DNA of 64,000 nucleotides. Source: Neocallimastix lanati (nom. inval.) (lineage: Eukaryota > Neocallimastigomycota > Neocallimastigomycetes > Neocallimastigales > Neocallimastigaceae). Within the stretch, counting starts at the first letter, position 1, and each line of letters opens with the position of its first letter. This document shows positions 60,821 to 64,000 of this stretch, piece after piece. The position numbers and the translations under genes were made by a program. The notes under the pieces were generated by a model. It was given only the letters and a program-made list of their open reading frames with translations, made no database searches and had not been told where the DNA came from. The stretch covers positions 1,577,501-1,641,500 of the forward strand of contig JACVTC010000006.1 of NCBI GenBank assembly GCA_016946835.1, in the 5' to 3' direction.

Positions 60821-61891
60821 TATTATTTAATTCTTAAATAAATCTAATCTATACATGCTTATCAATATAAAAGCCAAATAATATTAAGATCGTCCCTCTC
60901 CAAATTTTTAATTAAATCTATTTACTATTATTCCTTTCAATAGAATAGTTATTCTTATCATCATCCTGAAGTTTGTGATTGAATGTTTTTTTTTTATTTC
61001 ATTGACAAACAATGAAAAAAAGTTTTTTTATTATGAAATAAGGTTTAATTAAATTAAATTAAATTAAAATGTATTAATTTGAACAATTTAATATAGATAA
61101 AAAGAGAAATAAAAATTTTTTTTTAATTTTTTCATTCATTGTAGAAAGCATTAAATAATATATAATATATATTATATATTATATATTATATGTAATTATG
61201 AAATATATAATATAAATATATAATATAAATATATAATATAAATATATGAAATATTGTAATATATAATAAATAATATAAAGAATAAATATTGGTTTAATTA
61301 TATAATACATAACATATATAGATGTAATTATATAATAATAATAATAATAAAAATTTATATATAAATAGTTGAAATGAATATTTTATTTTTTTCTTTTCTA
61401 TATCATATATTATTTGAATTAATATATATATTATATATTATATATTACATTTACTATTATATTTAATATTGTAATAATTTATTTAAAATATTAATTTTAT
61501 ACTATACTACACATATAATCTATTATATATAATCTATAAAATATTATTTAATAATTAATATAAATATAATGAAATGAAAATTGTAACCAATACATTTAAT
61601 ATGAAATCATTTAATTTCAAAATTTTAAAAAAAGTTTTTTTTTTTTTTTTTAATTTATTATGATTATTTTTAGATATATTTATTATTCTATCTTAATTAT
61701 AAATTATTATTTCTTATTATATTTATTAAATCTTAGATATATTTTATTATTTCTTATTATGGTATAATATATATATGTTTTTTAGATTTTTTTTCTCTTC
61801 TTTATTCTTCTTTTATGAGAAATTAATCATAATTTGAGAAATTCAAGTAATGATAAATAATATAAAAGCAAATTAATTGAAAGAGTTCAGA

Positions 61892-61932
<41 letters not shown>

Positions 61933-62665
61933 GAATAAACTATAAATTTCAAACATTAAATTTTATTTCTATATTATATCAAATAAATGAATAAATAGAT
62001 AAAAAAGAACTTTAATTCTTAATTATATTAATATAAATATAATAAAAATATAATAAAAAATATAAATAAATATATATTTCTATATCTATGTATAAACCAA
62101 ATTTATTGTTAAATTGGGATGATAAAAATAATTAAAAATATTGAAGCTTTCTTACTTTTAGGATACATATTTGTTAATCTTTTTTTTTTTATTTTATTTT
62201 ATTTTATTTATTTAAAGTAAATTTAATATATATATAAACCATACAAATATATATGCATAAAAAAGATATTAAGGCATAGTTAGAATCAAAAGAAAATGGC
62301 ATTGTCACTGATATTTCAAATTTTTTTTTTTTTTTTTTATTTGTTAATTAAAGATTTTATTAATATATATTTTGTGAAAGTAGAATAAAAATAATAATAA
62401 TAGTATTATTTAGGTTAGTTGAATTCTATACTTTAGATATTTGTCAATTTAGGTTGGCAGGAATTTCGTTATATTTAAAAAATTTATTTTAAAATTTAAA
62501 GATATTAAAAATAATGTTCAATAATTGAACTTTATTATTTTATATTATTTTCTTTAATAAAGAAGAAGATAGGTATAGAAAATAATAATAATTTTCTATT
62601 ACAAAATTTTATTCTATCATGGAAATAAAACCTTTTTTTTAAATATATTTCTAAAACAATATTAT

Positions 62666-62703
<38 letters not shown>

Positions 62704-62984
62704 TATCATATATTGAAATATTTAATATTTCCATGTTTCTATAATCAATAACTTTTATAAATTAAACATTATTATATAATTTTTGATATTTTTTTTATTT
62801 TAAAAATTCCTATTATAATGTATACTATATTATTTATTTATGATGAATTATTATTACTATTAATAATATAATAATTATTATTTTTTAATATTAATTATTT
62901 ACTTTTTTGTTTGTTTGTTTAATTGCTTGCTTGTTTGTTTGTTTATTTTAGGTTTTTAATTACTGTATATTATTTATATATTTT

Positions 62985-64000
62985 TTATAACATTTTTTCT
63001 CTTATATTTTTTATTTTTTTTTTTTTTATATTTTTTTGAAGTTCAACTAGATATTTTTTTATATCTTCTTTCGTAGAACTTTTACCTAATCCTATAAATT
63101 GACATAATATTTCTTCAGAATTAATTTTATCAATGACTTTATTTATATCTGTTCCTTGCTCAACTAAATATCTTATTATGTTTTCGGTTCCATTCCATGA
63201 ATGCAAAAAATAACGGTGTTTCACCAGAATCAATTTCTTTATTAATATTTGCTCCTTGATCAATTAAATATTTTACTATTTTTTTATTTTTTCTCTGGCA
63301 TGCATAAAATAAAGCTGTTTCACCACTTTTTGTTTCTATTGTGATATCTACTCCATTTTCAACTAAATATTTTACTAAATTTTCATTTTCACTATAGCAT
63401 GCCATAAATAAAGGTGTTTCTCCCTGATCATTTCTTTTTTTTTACATCTACTTCTTGTTCAACTAAATATCTTACTATTTCTTAGTATCCTAAATTGCAT
63501 GCAAAACATAGAGGTGTTTCAGCCGAATCATTTTCTTTGTTAATATCTGCTCCTTGTTCAACAAAATATTCTACTAATTTTACATTTCCACTCCGGCATG
63601 CTTTAAATAGCGGTGTTTCAGACCGTTGATTTTCTTTATTAATATCTGCTCCATATTCAGCTAAATATTTTACTGGATTTTCATTTCCATTATTGCATAT
63701 ATCAAATAGTACTGTTTCACCACATTCATATTCTATTGTTATATCTACTTCATGTTCTACTAAAAATTTTACTAGATTTTCATTTAGATTTTCATTTCAT
63801 CTTTCGCATGCAATAAATAAAAGTGTTTCTCCTTCGTCATTTTTGATTTTTACATCTGCTCCATGTTCCACTAAATATTCTACCATTTTTTCATTTCCAC
63901 TCTTGCATGCATTAAATAAAGCTGTTTCTCCATGTTTATTTTTTATTGTTATATCTATTCCAAGTTCAACTAAATATTTTACTAGATTTTCATTTCCACT
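62985..64000 (-). pseudogene. Decayed ankyrin-repeat gene, 5' end beyond the window
   Basis: Reading leftwards from 64000, the minus strand encodes near-identical ankyrin repeats of the form NENLVKYLVE-x-G-x-DI-x-x-x-GET-x-LF-x-AC. In-frame stops occur (TGA after LLFIACER, TAA after FACNLGY), and frame changes fall near 63440 (a long A-run) and near 63205 (repeat ending FFAF/HSWNG). The final repeat runs into ELQKNIKKKKIKNIREKML and stops at 62985. Repeats are much more alike than in the intact ankyrin gene at 34418, suggesting recent tandem expansion before decay. Some breaks could be assembly errors in homopolymers, but the plain TGA and TAA cannot easily be. Confidence 0.75.

Larger units (their letters stand above)
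56781..62984. other. 6.2-kb AT-rich gap without recognised genes
   Basis: Contains (AAT)n at about 58235-58270 and 61893-61928, blocks of TTATTCAA and TTATTTA tandem repeats (listed separately), (TATAAA)n-like stretches at 61150-61260, and a perfect 12-bp inverted repeat ACATAAAATTTA / TAAATTTTATGT (60244-60272). Three ATCACG words are spaced about 15 apart at 60329-60365. Nothing convincing is coded. Confidence 0.5.

Overview
This window is eukaryotic nuclear DNA of extreme AT content. It is packed with homopolymer A/T tracts, (AAT)n and other short tandem repeats, GT-AG introns and asparagine-rich proteins. Ankyrin arrays in the NENLVKYLVE style, a 7TM-RGS protein, a NuoF-type complex I subunit with an organelle-type leader, LINE debris and a receptor-like fragment together fit an anaerobic gut fungus (Neocallimastigomycota) best. 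That assignment is an inference; a dictyostelid-like protist is the main alternative and fits less well. Exon models were built by hand from splice signals, reading phase and family knowledge. No search was run.

Left third (1-14 kb): the tail of an acidic gene; a two-exon BLCAP/BC10-family small membrane protein; a multi-exon coiled-coil protein of the plant At4g15545 type (-); a two-exon 1155-residue protein with three HMG boxes and an acidic tail (-); and a Vps55/LEPROT homologue (-) whose reading frame seems to need microexons.

10.9-20.1 kb is mostly decayed mobile-element and gene debris: LINE reverse-transcriptase and zinc-knuckle pieces, nested LINE 3' ends with poly(A) tails, a receptor-like fragment, and repeats with further copies elsewhere in the window. 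Next come the flavoprotein subunit NuoF/NDUFV1 (-, two exons), a repeat-rich 4.6 kb gap with 7-bp tandem arrays, an adenosine deaminase-like (MAPDA/ADAL) gene of ten exons (-), UBE2S (+, four exons) and a single-exon ankyrin protein (-).

40.4-51.2 kb holds the most striking gene. Fifteen exons join in phase into one 2731-residue protein: Asn/acidic N-terminus, long coiled coil, poly-Asn tracts, a basic-serine repeat block, and a C-terminal leucine-rich-repeat array in which each repeat is its own exon of exactly 69 nt. Beyond it lie more LINE debris (52-53.5 kb), a 7TM-RGS signalling protein (-), a 6 kb gap without recognisable genes, and a broken ankyrin pseudogene running off the right edge.

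The genes form no operon or evident pathway. They are ordinary eukaryotic cell-biology genes (endosomal sorting, ubiquitin chain elongation, nucleotide salvage, G-protein signalling, organelle redox) scattered between repeat-rich spacers.
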